Below are positions 6,396 through 13,561 of a DNA stretch of 13,687 nt, piece by piece. This DNA comes from Tannerella sp. Lineage in GTDB: Bacteria; Bacteroidota; Bacteroidia; Bacteroidales; Tannerellaceae. The stretch is from contig JAITMT010000273.1 in the NCBI GenBank assembly GCA_031277235.1, positions 1 to 13,687 on the forward strand, in the 5' to 3' direction. The position numbers were made by a program, and so were the translations under genes. The notes beneath the pieces are model-generated. The model saw only the letters and a list, made by a program, of their open reading frames with translations. It did not search any database and was not told the DNA's origin. Numbering within the stretch: the first letter of the stretch is position 1; every line of letters starts with the position of its first letter.

Positions 6396-6398
6396 TAA

Positions 6399-7616
6399 TC
6401 ATGCCAGTGAAAACGCAGCAATGGCCGAGCCGATCATATTTGCATCGGTCACTTTGCAGATTTCCACCGTAATGTCGGCGTAATCTTTTTCGACCAAAAG
6501 GCGGTTCAGTTCGCGCAAGACGACTTTGTGATAGTCCGTGCCGCGTTTGTCTTCACACCAGAACAGTGAGCCTTCGGCAGTCAGCAATACTTTTTCAAGG
6601 CGTTTATTTTGCGATTTTAATACGAAAATCATTCCGGCGAGCGAGGCGGCGACAAGTTTGGCGGAACGCTCGAAAATGCACCGGGCGGCGTCGACATATT
6701 TTTCCTTGTAAATATCTGGATAATTGACGATTTCGTTGAGGGTGCCCGAATCAAAATCTTCCGGATAAAATTCATCGTAAGGAAACATTAATTTGAAAAT
6801 CCGGCCCAAATACTTGCCTGAAATGGCTTTTTCAAAACGGTGTTTTCCCTTGTTCGGGGTGTCGGCGTCGATCAAATTATCGATGTAGGTCAGGAAAGGA
6901 GGGTTGAAATTGCCTGATTCGGTGTTGATCAGTATGTCTCCTTCCTTGATATTCAGCTTTTTGATTTTATCGGCTTGCATGCTGCTCGCCATATTGGTGC
7001 CCGTGCCGACGATTAAGCCGAGATAAGCGTCGTAGTCTGATTTTGCTTTTGACAAACCGCCGAACAGACAGGCTATCGTATCATTAATGACTGCAATCTT
7101 TTCAAAATTTGCATGGTCTACATTGTCATTAAGGTATTGAAGCAGAGGCTTTCCGACGGCGCTTCCAAGTATGCCTTCAATGACGAATCCTTTGGCTAAA
7201 TTCAACGGCTTGGCATCGCCGTCAGGCAACGATTCGATGGCGAAGGAAAAGCAGAAACCTATTCTTTTGATGTTTTTGTCCAACTGCTTGAGCTTTTTTA
7301 TTTCGGCAGTCATCGCCTTGAACAGGTCTTCCCGCTTGAAGCCCTGCGTCTTTTCAGCCGACAATTCGGTCACTGCACATTCAATGATCTCGGGCGCCTT
7401 GTCCACAAAAAACTCGACGATGGCAGCCCTGAAATTGGTGCCTCCCCAGTCAAGAACAAGACATTTGCCGCTGCTGATTTCCCTGACAGGCTTGATATAA
7501 GTGGGCAGACATTTGATTTCCTGCCCGTTTTCGGAGAGGCCATTGTTGATTTTCCGCTCAAGATCGCTGACAATTATTGATAATTGCTCTGTTGTTAATG
7601 ATAAAATATTTTCCAT
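6399..7616 (-). CDS. Hexokinase-family sugar kinase
   Basis: The 405-residue protein has the eukaryotic-type hexokinase arrangement found in many Bacteroidota. 'VLDWGGTNFRA' (54-64) is phosphate motif 1, 'FCFSFAIES' (121-129) with 'LAKGF' (140-144) is the sugar-binding region, 'VINDTIACL' has the presumed catalytic base D179, and 'GLIVGTGTNMA' (200-210) is phosphate motif 2. 'NTESGNF' follows with a sugar-contacting Glu. It would phosphorylate glucose or a related hexose with ATP in the cytoplasm. A longer frame starts at 7667, but it would run into the nagB coding end region and MENILSL at 7616 is a better start. It lies 37 bp after nagB on the same strand, so the two probably form one operon linking hexose and amino-sugar entry into glycolysis. 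Substrate preference (glucose, mannose or other) is not determined. Confidence 0.88.
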   Translation of the reverse strand: MENILSLTTEQLSIIVSDLERKINNGLSENGQEIKCLPTYIKPVREISSGKCLVLDWGGTNFRAAIVEFFVDKAPEIIECAVTELSAEKTQGFKREDLFKAMTAEIKKLKQLDKNIKRIGFCFSFAIESLPDGDAKPLNLAKGFVIEGILGSAVGKPLLQYLNDNVDHANFEKIAVINDTIACLFGGLSKAKSDYDAYLGLIVGTGTNMASSMQADKIKKLNIKEGDILINTESGNFNPPFLTYIDNLIDADTPNKGKHRFEKAISGKYLGRIFKLMFPYDEFYPEDFDSGTLNEIVNYPDIYKEKYVDAARCIFERSAKLVAASLAGMIFVLKSQNKRLEKVLLTAEGSLFWCEDKRGTDYHKVVLRELNRLLVEKDYADITVEICKVTDANMIGSAIAAFSLA

Positions 7617-7653
7617 CACGATATAATTGATATTTGAATCGAAAAACCGGAAT

Positions 7654-8460
7654 TTACCAACCGCCAACGGCCATACGGCGCAACTCGATGTCCTTGAAGT
7701 ACTTATACGTCCCTACGGTGAGTTCGTCGCAGGCGGCCTCGTCGCAGACGATAATGCCGTGCGGGTGGAGTTGCAGGGCGGTGATGGTACACTTGTGGCT
7801 GACGCCGCCTTCGACTGCCTGCTGCAGGGCGCGGGCCTTGTTATGTCCGTTCACCACAATCAGTACTTCCTTGGCATCCATCACGGTACCGACGCCTACG
7901 GTCAGCGCCGTTTTCGGGACTTTGTTCACGTCGTTGTCGAAGAAGCGCGAATTGACGATGACAGTATCGGTGGTCAGCGACTTGATGCGTGTGCGCGACG
8001 CCAGCGAAGAACCCGGCTCGTTGAAGGCCAGATGTCCGTCAGGCCCGACGCCGCCCAGAAACAGGTCTATGCCGCCGGCTTTCACTATCGCCGCTTCATA
8101 CTGCGCACATTCGGCTACCAGATCGGGCGCGTTGCCATTCGGGATATGCGTATTTTCGGGCTGTATATCTATGTGACTGAAGAAGTTATTCCACATAAAG
8201 GAATAGTAGCTTTGCGGATGTTCTTTGGGCAAGCCGACATATTCGTCCATATTGAACGTGATGACATGCCGGAACGAAACGTTGCCCTGCCGGTATTGCT
8301 CAATCAGGCATTGATACGTTCCCAGAGGCGATGACCCCGTCGGCAGTCCCATTACAAACGGTTTTTCTGCCGTCGGGTTGGCTTTGCGGATGCGGCTGAC
8401 GATATAGTCTGCCGCCCATTGTGACAATTGTTGATAGTCAGGTTGAATGATTAGTCTCAT
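7654..8460 (-). CDS. nagB: Glucosamine-6-phosphate deaminase
   Basis: The 268-residue protein aligns throughout with NagB and keeps the E. coli numbering of key residues. D72 is in 'FNMDEYVGL', D141 and H143 in 'GGVGPDGHLAFNEPGSS', with E148 in the same motif. 'GLPTGSSPLGTY' (38-49) is the phosphate loop. The enzyme converts glucosamine-6-phosphate to fructose-6-phosphate and ammonia in the cytoplasm, the committed step of amino-sugar catabolism. Length is typical (about 266 in E. coli). It is followed at 37 bp by the hexokinase gene and preceded, after a strong terminator-like hairpin, by lgt. Only about 15 bases separate the U-run from the ATG, leaving little room for an independent downstream promoter. 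A long ORF on the opposite strand (7627-8334) is a shadow of this gene. Confidence 0.96.
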   Translation of the reverse strand: MRLIIQPDYQQLSQWAADYIVSRIRKANPTAEKPFVMGLPTGSSPLGTYQCLIEQYRQGNVSFRHVITFNMDEYVGLPKEHPQSYYSFMWNNFFSHIDIQPENTHIPNGNAPDLVAECAQYEAAIVKAGGIDLFLGGVGPDGHLAFNEPGSSLASRTRIKSLTTDTVIVNSRFFDNDVNKVPKTALTVGVGTVMDAKEVLIVVNGHNKARALQQAVEGGVSHKCTITALQLHPHGIIVCDEAACDELTVGTYKYFKDIELRRMAVGGW

Positions 8461-8475
8461 ATATTTTATTCTTTT

Positions 8476-8541
8476 AAAAAAACCGACCGGCTACCCGCTA
8501 AAAAGGTGGAGGGGGATATCCTTTAGCGGAGAAGCGGTCGG
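8476..8541 (-). terminator. Strong hairpin with U-run between lgt and nagB
   Basis: Read on the minus strand, CCGACC (complement of 8536-8541) pairs with GGTCGG (8483-8488), and inside it CCGCTAAA pairs with TTTAGCGG (8495-8502 with 8522-8529), with minor bulges between. A run of seven or eight U follows at once (A-run 8476-8482 on the plus strand). This fits a rho-independent terminator for lgt. Because nagB begins 15 bases later, it could also act as an attenuator in the nagB leader. Confidence 0.75.
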
Positions 8542-8547
8542 CACAAT

Positions 8548-9372
8548 TCATTTTTTTATTTCATGCGCGGGCTGAGGCTTTCTCATTGACCACCAGATAC
8601 ATCCTATTCCCAGTAAAACAAACGGGATGCTTAGCCATTGACCCATATCGAGCGCCATGTTGGCTTCAAACGCCTCCTGGGGTAATTTTAGAAACTCGAT
8701 GAAAAAGCGCGCCACGAAGATGCAAATCATAAAGACACCAAAGATAAATCCCTCTTTCTTCCAGGCGTCTTTCTTGAAATACAGCCACATACAAAGTGCA
8801 AAAGTCAGCAGGTAGCAGATGGCTTCATAAATTTGTGTCGGGTGGCACGGCTGTCCGATGGCGAGCCATTCTCTTGAACGCACAAAATTAAAGCCCCACG
8901 GCAACGTCGTCGGATTACCGAAAATTTCGGAATTCATCAGGTTTCCCAGCCGGATCAGCGCTGCCACCAATCCTGTGGGGACGACAAGTTTGTCGAATGC
9001 CCACATCATGCTTTTGTGGGAGACATATTTGGAATAGAACCAGGTGGCGATGATGATACCCAACACGCCGCCATGACTGGCCAGTCCGCCTTCCCAAACT
9101 TTCAAAATCTCGATCGGATTGACAAGGTAATATTGCGGTGCATAAAAAAGGCAATGACCAAGTCTTGCACCGATGATAGTTCCTAAAATGGTGGAATAAA
9201 GCAACGGATCCAACCAGGCCATATTCACGTTTTCACGTTTAAACATCCGCTCAACTACCTTATAACCAACAAAAAAGCCGATGGCAAAGGCCAATGCGTA
9301 CCAGCGAATCTCTTTCTCGCCAAGCGAGAAAATGGCGGGGTTCACGTCCCAGGTGATTTCTAACAGTGCCAT
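8548..9372 (-). CDS. lgt: Prolipoprotein diacylglyceryl transferase
   Basis: The 274-residue integral inner-membrane protein has about seven hydrophobic segments. It carries the Lgt landmarks: 'IRWYALAFAIGFFVGY' near the N-terminus, 'ILGTIIGARLGHCLFY', 'VWEGGLASHGGVLG' with the conserved H100 and the HGG motif, and the signature 'LIRLGNLMNSEIFG' (G-N-x-x-N-x-E). 'PCHPTQIYEA' and 'GFIFGVFMICIFVARFFIEFLK' are also conserved. It transfers diacylglycerol from phosphatidylglycerol to the lipobox cysteine of prolipoproteins, the first step in lipoprotein maturation, and would act on the cysteine-rich lipoprotein encoded nearby at 10399. It lies 49 bp downstream of ddh on the same strand and ends just before the strong hairpin. 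Confidence 0.96.
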   Translation of the reverse strand: MALLEITWDVNPAIFSLGEKEIRWYALAFAIGFFVGYKVVERMFKRENVNMAWLDPLLYSTILGTIIGARLGHCLFYAPQYYLVNPIEILKVWEGGLASHGGVLGIIIATWFYSKYVSHKSMMWAFDKLVVPTGLVAALIRLGNLMNSEIFGNPTTLPWGFNFVRSREWLAIGQPCHPTQIYEAICYLLTFALCMWLYFKKDAWKKEGFIFGVFMICIFVARFFIEFLKLPQEAFEANMALDMGQWLSIPFVLLGIGCIWWSMRKPQPAHEIKK

Positions 9373-9421
9373 AATTAATTAACAATAAATATTTAACAAT
9401 ATTACTTTACATATTGAATAC

Positions 9422-10306
9422 TCACACAAACCGCTTGATCAATTCCTCCCTTTCACCGTAAAGCATATCTATGACCGGAATTTCGATCAATGTGTATGCG
9501 CCGGGCTGCTGTCTGACGCTTGCGCGGGCAGCTGCAACGAGTACCTGCGCCGTCAAAGCCGGATTATTGATTTTCATATTAAATTCGAGCCATTGATTCT
9601 GCGTTTTGCCGGAAACTCCTTTACGTACCAGATTCACTCCGTGTCCCATATCAAGCAGACTGTCAACGGAATCAACCTTTATGACATGTGTTTCGTCGTG
9701 AGCAAAATAATCGTCGGCCTTGATGGCTGCTTCCACCTGCTCGAAGTCATATCCCTGTTCGATTTCAATATACACCATCCGCCGATGAACGCTTGTGCCG
9801 AGCGGAATGGTCATGCTGAGCGCCGCCTTAACGCCTTTAATCGCCTTGACAGCAACCGTATGCCCCATGCTCATGCCCGGGCCAAAGTTGACATACGTAA
9901 TCCCGCGTGGTGTCATCGCCTCGAACAATGCGCGGATGACGGAATCGGTGCCCGGATCCCAGCCGGCAGAAATAATCGATACGGCATTGTTCTGCTTGGC
10001 GGTCGCGTCGAGATTACGTCGCAGGTCTAAAATCCCACCGTGTATATCGAATCCGTCTACCGTGTTGATACCCAACGCTAACGCTTCTTTGGCTATTTGC
10101 TCAACCAATCGTGTTGGCGTGGCAAGAATGGCGACATCAGGTTTTGGCAACTTTGCAATATGGTCTACGACATGATAGTGAGAGATATTTACCGGGATAT
10201 CGCTTACGATCCCCGCAACCTCAAAATCCGGCGATGCCTCCAACGTTTCCAGAACATACTTACCGACATTTCCAAAGCCGACGACGGCTACCTTTATCTT
10301 TTTCAT
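9422..10306 (-). CDS. ddh: meso-Diaminopimelate D-dehydrogenase
   Basis: The 294-residue protein starts with a Rossmann dinucleotide motif ('VAVVGFGNVGKYVLE', with G-x-G-x-x-G). It shows the Ddh hallmarks 'ILATPTRLVEQIA', 'NTVDGFDIHG', 'SAGWDPGTDSVIRALFEAM', 'FGPGMSMGHTVAVKAI' and the C-terminal 'NPALTAQVLVAAARA' substrate-domain helix. It catalyses the NADPH-dependent reductive amination of tetrahydrodipicolinate to meso-DAP, a one-step branch supplying lysine and peptidoglycan cross-link precursors that is common in Bacteroidota. Length is slightly under the usual 300-330, with no gap in conserved motifs. It sits 49 bp ahead of lgt, so the pair may be co-transcribed. A tandem heptamer tract lies directly upstream. 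Confidence 0.95.
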   Translation of the reverse strand: MKKIKVAVVGFGNVGKYVLETLEASPDFEVAGIVSDIPVNISHYHVVDHIAKLPKPDVAILATPTRLVEQIAKEALALGINTVDGFDIHGGILDLRRNLDATAKQNNAVSIISAGWDPGTDSVIRALFEAMTPRGITYVNFGPGMSMGHTVAVKAIKGVKAALSMTIPLGTSVHRRMVYIEIEQGYDFEQVEAAIKADDYFAHDETHVIKVDSVDSLLDMGHGVNLVRKGVSGKTQNQWLEFNMKINNPALTAQVLVAAARASVRQQPGAYTLIEIPVIDMLYGEREELIKRFV

Positions 10307-10350
10307 TCGATTATTGATTCTTTTAAACTTTTAATATCGAGCCCTTTTAT

Positions 10351-10385
10351 CCTTGAACCTTGAACTTTGAACCTTGAACTTTGAA
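10351..10385. repeat. Tandem heptamer repeat, intergenic
   Basis: Five consecutive 7-base units CCTTGAA, CCTTGAA, CTTTGAA, CCTTGAA, CTTTGAA are followed by a decayed CTCTTGA. The tract lies between ddh and the cysteine-rich lipoprotein gene. Unit-length change through replication slippage is possible. No protein is encoded by it. Confidence 0.85.
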
Positions 10386-10398
10386 CTCTTGACCCCGT

Positions 10399-10932
10399 TT
10401 AATACTCGTCTATCACAAGCGTAGACGCCAGCATATCGGCAGTTGCTTTTGCAAATTCATTAAAATGAGCCGATTCCGAATGAGCCTTGAAGGCAGCTTC
10501 GTTTTTGTATTCTTCGTAGAACAGGAATACGGACGGATTTTCAGTCGACTGATAGAGCGTATAGAACAGATTACCATCTTCCTGCCGCGTTGCGTCGACC
10601 AATTTGGAGGCAAACTTGACGAAGTCGGCTTCCTGTCCTTCCTTTACGAGGGCGCGCGCCACAATCACTTTTTTCCCGTGTCCGTGCATCATGCCCGGCA
10701 TATCGCAACATGCAGCCGAATCGGCACAGCAGGCCGCTCCGTCTACCATACAACAGGCGGCCGAGTCGGCGCAGCAAGCCATAGAATCGGCACAACAAGC
10801 CGCCATATCCGTACAGCAAGCCGTGGAATCGACACAACATGCCGCCGCAGCCTTATCCGTTTGATTTCCACCTTTACAAGCTATCATCCCTATGGCGGCG
10901 ACAGCCATCAACATTATTACAATCTTTTTCAT
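10399..10932 (-). CDS. Cys-pair heptad lipoprotein with ABM-type domain
   Basis: From ATG 10932 the protein has 177 residues. Residues 1-18 are a lipoprotein signal (MKKIVIMLMAVAAIGMIA) with the lipidated cysteine at C19; an upstream in-frame ATG at 10965 would bury this signal and is rejected. Residues 30-80 contain seven Cys-Cys pairs at 32, 39, 46, 53, 60, 68 and 75, in units of the form ACCADSA, followed by 'MPGMMHGHGKK', a Met/His-rich stretch. Residues 88-177 form an antibiotic-biosynthesis-monooxygenase-like (ABM, dimeric alpha-beta barrel) domain: 'VIVARALVKEGQEADFVKFA', 'NLFYTLYQSTENPSVFLFYEEY' and 'FKAHSESAHFNEF'. Known ABM proteins are quinol or heme-acting monooxygenases, but many are uncharacterised. 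Fourteen paired cysteines plus His/Met suggest metal binding or a redox-active tether at the membrane surface; this is inference. Confidence 0.8.
   Translation of the reverse strand: MKKIVIMLMAVAAIGMIACKGGNQTDKAAAACCVDSTACCTDMAACCADSMACCADSAACCMVDGAACCADSAACCDMPGMMHGHGKKVIVARALVKEGQEADFVKFASKLVDATRQEDGNLFYTLYQSTENPSVFLFYEEYKNEAAFKAHSESAHFNEFAKATADMLASTLVIDEY
10705..10840 (-). repeat. 21-bp coding repeats for the Cys-Cys heptads
   Basis: Seven copies of a TGTTGC/TGCTGT (Cys-Cys) core recur with spacings of 21, 24, 21, 21, 21 and 21 bases from low to high coordinate. One unit has an inserted codon (CCMVDGA). The regular DNA period suggests expansion by unequal recombination or slippage, so copy number may vary between strains. 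Confidence 0.85.
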
Positions 10933-10969
10933 TTTCAATACATTAACATTAAAATAAACATTCAATTAC

Positions 10970-10997
10970 ATCCTGAACCAAATGCAGGATTTTTTTA
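10970..10997. other. Short hairpin between trpS and the lipoprotein gene
   Basis: ATCCTG (10970-10975) and CAGGAT (10985-10990) form a 6-bp stem with a 9-base loop, followed on the plus strand by T7. Minus-strand transcripts from trpS would read A7 and then the stem without a U-run. It is terminator-like only for plus-strand transcription, for which no gene is present here. A weak structure. Confidence 0.35.
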
Positions 10998-10999
10998 TA

Positions 11000-11989
11000 T
11001 CATTTACGTTTAAAACCGATAATTTCTCTTACATCCGATAATACTTTTCCGCCGCTTGCACGCGCCTTTTCCGCACCGGTGCGCATGACCTTCTCCAGAT
11101 AATCCACATCTCCTGCCAATTCGTTGATACGCTCGCGAATAGGCGTGCAAAAGGCGATTACATCCTCTGCCAGTTGCTTTTTCAAATCGCCATACCGGAT
11201 GGAACAATTGCTGTAGGCCTGCTCAAAGTGCGCGATGGTATCGGGCGAAGAAACATGTCCCATCAACGTAAACAGATTGATGATTTCCTGCGACTTGGGT
11301 TGATTTTCCTGCGTTGGGCCTTCGTCTGTCTTCGCTTTCATGATCTTCTTGCGGATCTCGGCCGGCGTATCTTTCAGATAGATCGCATTTCCCTCCGATT
11401 TGCCCATCTTCGTGCTGCCGTCCAGTCCCGGAATCTTGATTAATTCTTCATCAAAATTATACGCTTTCGGCTCCTTGAAATATTCCACGCTATACAACCT
11501 GTTGAACCTGGCGGCATACGTGCGTGTCAGCTCCAAATGCGCCTCCTGATCTTTTCCGACGGGCACCTTGTCTGCGTTATGTATCAGAATATCAGCAGCC
11601 ATCAACGTCGGATACGTCAGAAGACCGGCGTTGATATTGTTGGGTTGTGTCCGCACTTTCTCCTTAAACGTCGTGCACCGCTCCAACTCGCCCAAGTAAG
11701 CGTTCATGTTCAAAAACAGATACAGTTCGGCTGTTTCGGGCAGGTCGCTTTGCACGTAAATCGTCGCAATATCGGGATTGATCCCTGCCGCCAAATATTC
11801 TATAAGTACCTGTTTAACATTATATTGCAGGTTGTCAGGCTTGGGATGCGTCGTCAACGAGTGATAGTCAGCAATAAAAAAATAACAATCGTTTTCATAT
11901 TGCATTTTCACAAAATTCCTCAACGCCCCCAAATAATTCCCCAGGTGTAAATTCCCCGTTGGCCTGATGCCACTCAATACCGTATCCAT
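11000..11989 (-). CDS. trpS: Tryptophanyl-tRNA synthetase
   Basis: From ATG 11989 the protein has 329 residues, typical for bacterial TrpRS (about 325-340). It begins 'MDTVLSGIRPTGNLHLGNY', with the class I HIGH-type motif at 12-19 (G-N-L-H-L-G-N-Y) and 'FFIADYHSLT' next. 'PTLMAADILIHNADKVPVGK' plus 'DQEAHLELTR' is the tryptophan/ATP pocket, and 'STKMGKSEGN' (192-201) is the KMSKS loop in its KMGKS variant. It charges tRNA-Trp with tryptophan in the cytoplasm. The frame is open to an ATG at 12016, but the promoter at 12014-12045 would start transcription around or downstream of that codon and homologues begin 'M..LSGIRPTG', so 11989 is chosen. It diverges from the second fucosidase gene. Confidence 0.96.
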   Translation of the reverse strand: MDTVLSGIRPTGNLHLGNYLGALRNFVKMQYENDCYFFIADYHSLTTHPKPDNLQYNVKQVLIEYLAAGINPDIATIYVQSDLPETAELYLFLNMNAYLGELERCTTFKEKVRTQPNNINAGLLTYPTLMAADILIHNADKVPVGKDQEAHLELTRTYAARFNRLYSVEYFKEPKAYNFDEELIKIPGLDGSTKMGKSEGNAIYLKDTPAEIRKKIMKAKTDEGPTQENQPKSQEIINLFTLMGHVSSPDTIAHFEQAYSNCSIRYGDLKKQLAEDVIAFCTPIRERINELAGDVDYLEKVMRTGAEKARASGGKVLSDVREIIGFKRK

Positions 11990-12013
11990 CCTTCTCTTAT
12001 ACAAATTAGCCTG

Positions 12014-12045
12014 CAAAAGTAGATGAAATTATTGTTTATTCCAAA
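12014..12045 (-). promoter_or_regulatory. trpS promoter
   Basis: On the minus strand TTTG (complement of 12042-12045), a 20-base spacer and TACTTTTG (complement of 12014-12021) match the Bacteroidota consensus. Transcription would start near 12008, giving a leader of about 20 bases before ATG 11989. Confidence 0.7.
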
Positions 12046-12075
12046 CGCGCGGGAAGAAAAAGTTTTTTCCGTGTG

Positions 12076-12103
12076 TTGAGATAAGATTTTTTTTGTAGAT
12101 TTG
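12076..12103 (+). promoter_or_regulatory. Probable promoter of second GH29 gene
   Basis: TAGATTTG at 12096-12103 fits TAnnTTTG exactly. The upstream TTG at 12076-12078 is 17 bases away, shorter than usual, so the -33 half is weak. The leader to ATG 12164 would be about 55 bases. Confidence 0.5.
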
Positions 12104-12163
12104 CAATTGAAAGTACGATTTTTTTTGCAATTTTGTCGGTTGGTAATTTATAAAATATTCAAT

Positions 12164-13561
12164 ATGAAAAAGATAATTATTTACGCAGTGGTGTTGGGGT
12201 TTTTGAATGTGGGCAGTTTGTTTTCGCAGCAGAGGTATGAAGCGAACTGGGCGTCCATTGACAGCCGACCTATTCCTCAATGGTTTAATGATGCCAAGTT
12301 TGGGATTTTTATTCATTGGGGGCTGTATAGCGTGCCTGCGTGGGGGCCGTTGCCGTCGGACGGGGCAAGTATTTATGACTGCTATGCTGAATGGTACTGG
12401 TGGAAATTGCTGGATAAAGGAAATAAGGTAAATCCCTTGTTTACAACGTTTCATAACAAAACTTATGGGGAGGATTTCAAGTATCAGGATTTTGTGAAGG
12501 ACTTCCGGTGCGAGATGTTCAATCCCGACGACTGGGCGAAACTGTTTCGTGACGCGGGTGCACGCTACGTAGTGCTTACGTCAAAGCATCACGAGGGATT
12601 TACGTTGTGGCCCAGTGCGCAGTCGTGGAACTGGAATTCCGTGGATGTGGGGCCGCACCGCGATTTGTGCGGCGACCTGACGGATGCTGTCAGGAAAGCC
12701 GGACTGCGCATGGGGTTCTACTATTCGCTCTACGAATGGTTTAATCCGTTGTATAAGAGCGATCTCGAAAAATATGTGGACGATCACATGATTCCGCAGA
12801 TGAAAGACTTGGTGACGCGTTACAGCCCGGAGGTCATTTTCACGGACGGCGAATGGGATCATCCGTCGGAGGCGTGGAAGAGCACCGAGTTTCTGGCGTG
12901 GCTCTATAACGAGTCGGCGGTGAAATCGAGCGTCGTCGTCTGCGATCGCTGGGGCAAGGAGACGCGCAGCGTGCACGGTGATTTCTATACCACTGAATAT
13001 GACCTAGTTCACAGCGATAATGTGAAAGGCGCACGCATCACGCATCCCTGGGCCGAGACGCGCGGCATCGGGAGTTCTTTCGGATACAACCGCAATGAAA
13101 ATCTGGATGATTACAGCACTTCCGAGCAGTTGGTGCACCTATTGATTGAGAAAGTGGCCGGCGGTGGCAATCTGATTCTCAACATCGGCCCGACAGCCGA
13201 CGGACGCATCCCCGTCATCATGCAACAACGCCTGACAGATATGGGCAACTGGCTGAAGGTGAATGGGGAATCCATCTACGACACCTCGCCTTGGGACGCG
13301 ATGATGAAACAGCCGGAAACGGGCGCTTATTTCACCGTCAAAGGCAAAGACCTGTACGTGATTTGCACGAAATTTCCGGGTAAATCCATCACGATTCCAT
13401 CGGTCGGCAAGAAACCCGGAAGCGTGACGCTATTGGGCAGCAAGACGCCGGTAAATTATTCGTATTCCGGTAAGAACGTGCGTATTACACCGCCTTCGAT
13501 TTCCCCTGCAAACAGTCCGTGCGACTATGCTTGGGTATTTAAAATAGCAGGTTGTCTTTAA
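12164..13561 (+). CDS. Secreted alpha-L-fucosidase, GH29 (second copy, divergent)
   Basis: From ATG 12164 the protein has 465 residues with a signal peptide (MKKIIIYAVVLGFLNVGSLFSQ). GH29 landmarks are 'PQWFNDAKFGIFIHWGLYSV', 'YVVLTSKHHEGFTLW' and 'MGFYYSLYEW'. 'SPEVIFTDGEWDH' carries the presumed nucleophile D228; the TDGEW form resembles the animal lysosomal fucosidase motif SDGEW. A candidate acid/base is E298 in 'WAETRGIGSSFGY', and 'GGGNLILNIGPTADGRIP' ends the barrel. A small C-terminal beta domain follows. It would release alpha-L-fucose in the periplasm. The motif set differs from the other GH29 in this window (WWDTP, WETCMTM), so the two are not recent duplicates and may differ in linkage preference. 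The frame opens at 12101, but the promoter and signal peptide fix the start at 12164. Confidence 0.93.
   Translation: MKKIIIYAVVLGFLNVGSLFSQQRYEANWASIDSRPIPQWFNDAKFGIFIHWGLYSVPAWGPLPSDGASIYDCYAEWYWWKLLDKGNKVNPLFTTFHNKTYGEDFKYQDFVKDFRCEMFNPDDWAKLFRDAGARYVVLTSKHHEGFTLWPSAQSWNWNSVDVGPHRDLCGDLTDAVRKAGLRMGFYYSLYEWFNPLYKSDLEKYVDDHMIPQMKDLVTRYSPEVIFTDGEWDHPSEAWKSTEFLAWLYNESAVKSSVVVCDRWGKETRSVHGDFYTTEYDLVHSDNVKGARITHPWAETRGIGSSFGYNRNENLDDYSTSEQLVHLLIEKVAGGGNLILNIGPTADGRIPVIMQQRLTDMGNWLKVNGESIYDTSPWDAMMKQPETGAYFTVKGKDLYVICTKFPGKSITIPSVGKKPGSVTLLGSKTPVNYSYSGKNVRITPPSISPANSPCDYAWVFKIAGCL

Noticed and set aside
7627..8334. Plus-strand ORFs of 235 and 180 codons across nagB
   Set aside because: They are shadows of nagB, whose catalytic residues and full length are unambiguous on the minus strand.
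10604..10864. Plus-strand frame encoding AESAQQA repeats
   Set aside because: It is the complement of the Cys-Cys coding repeat. The minus-strand frame has a lipoprotein signal and a conserved ABM domain, while this one has no start context or domain.
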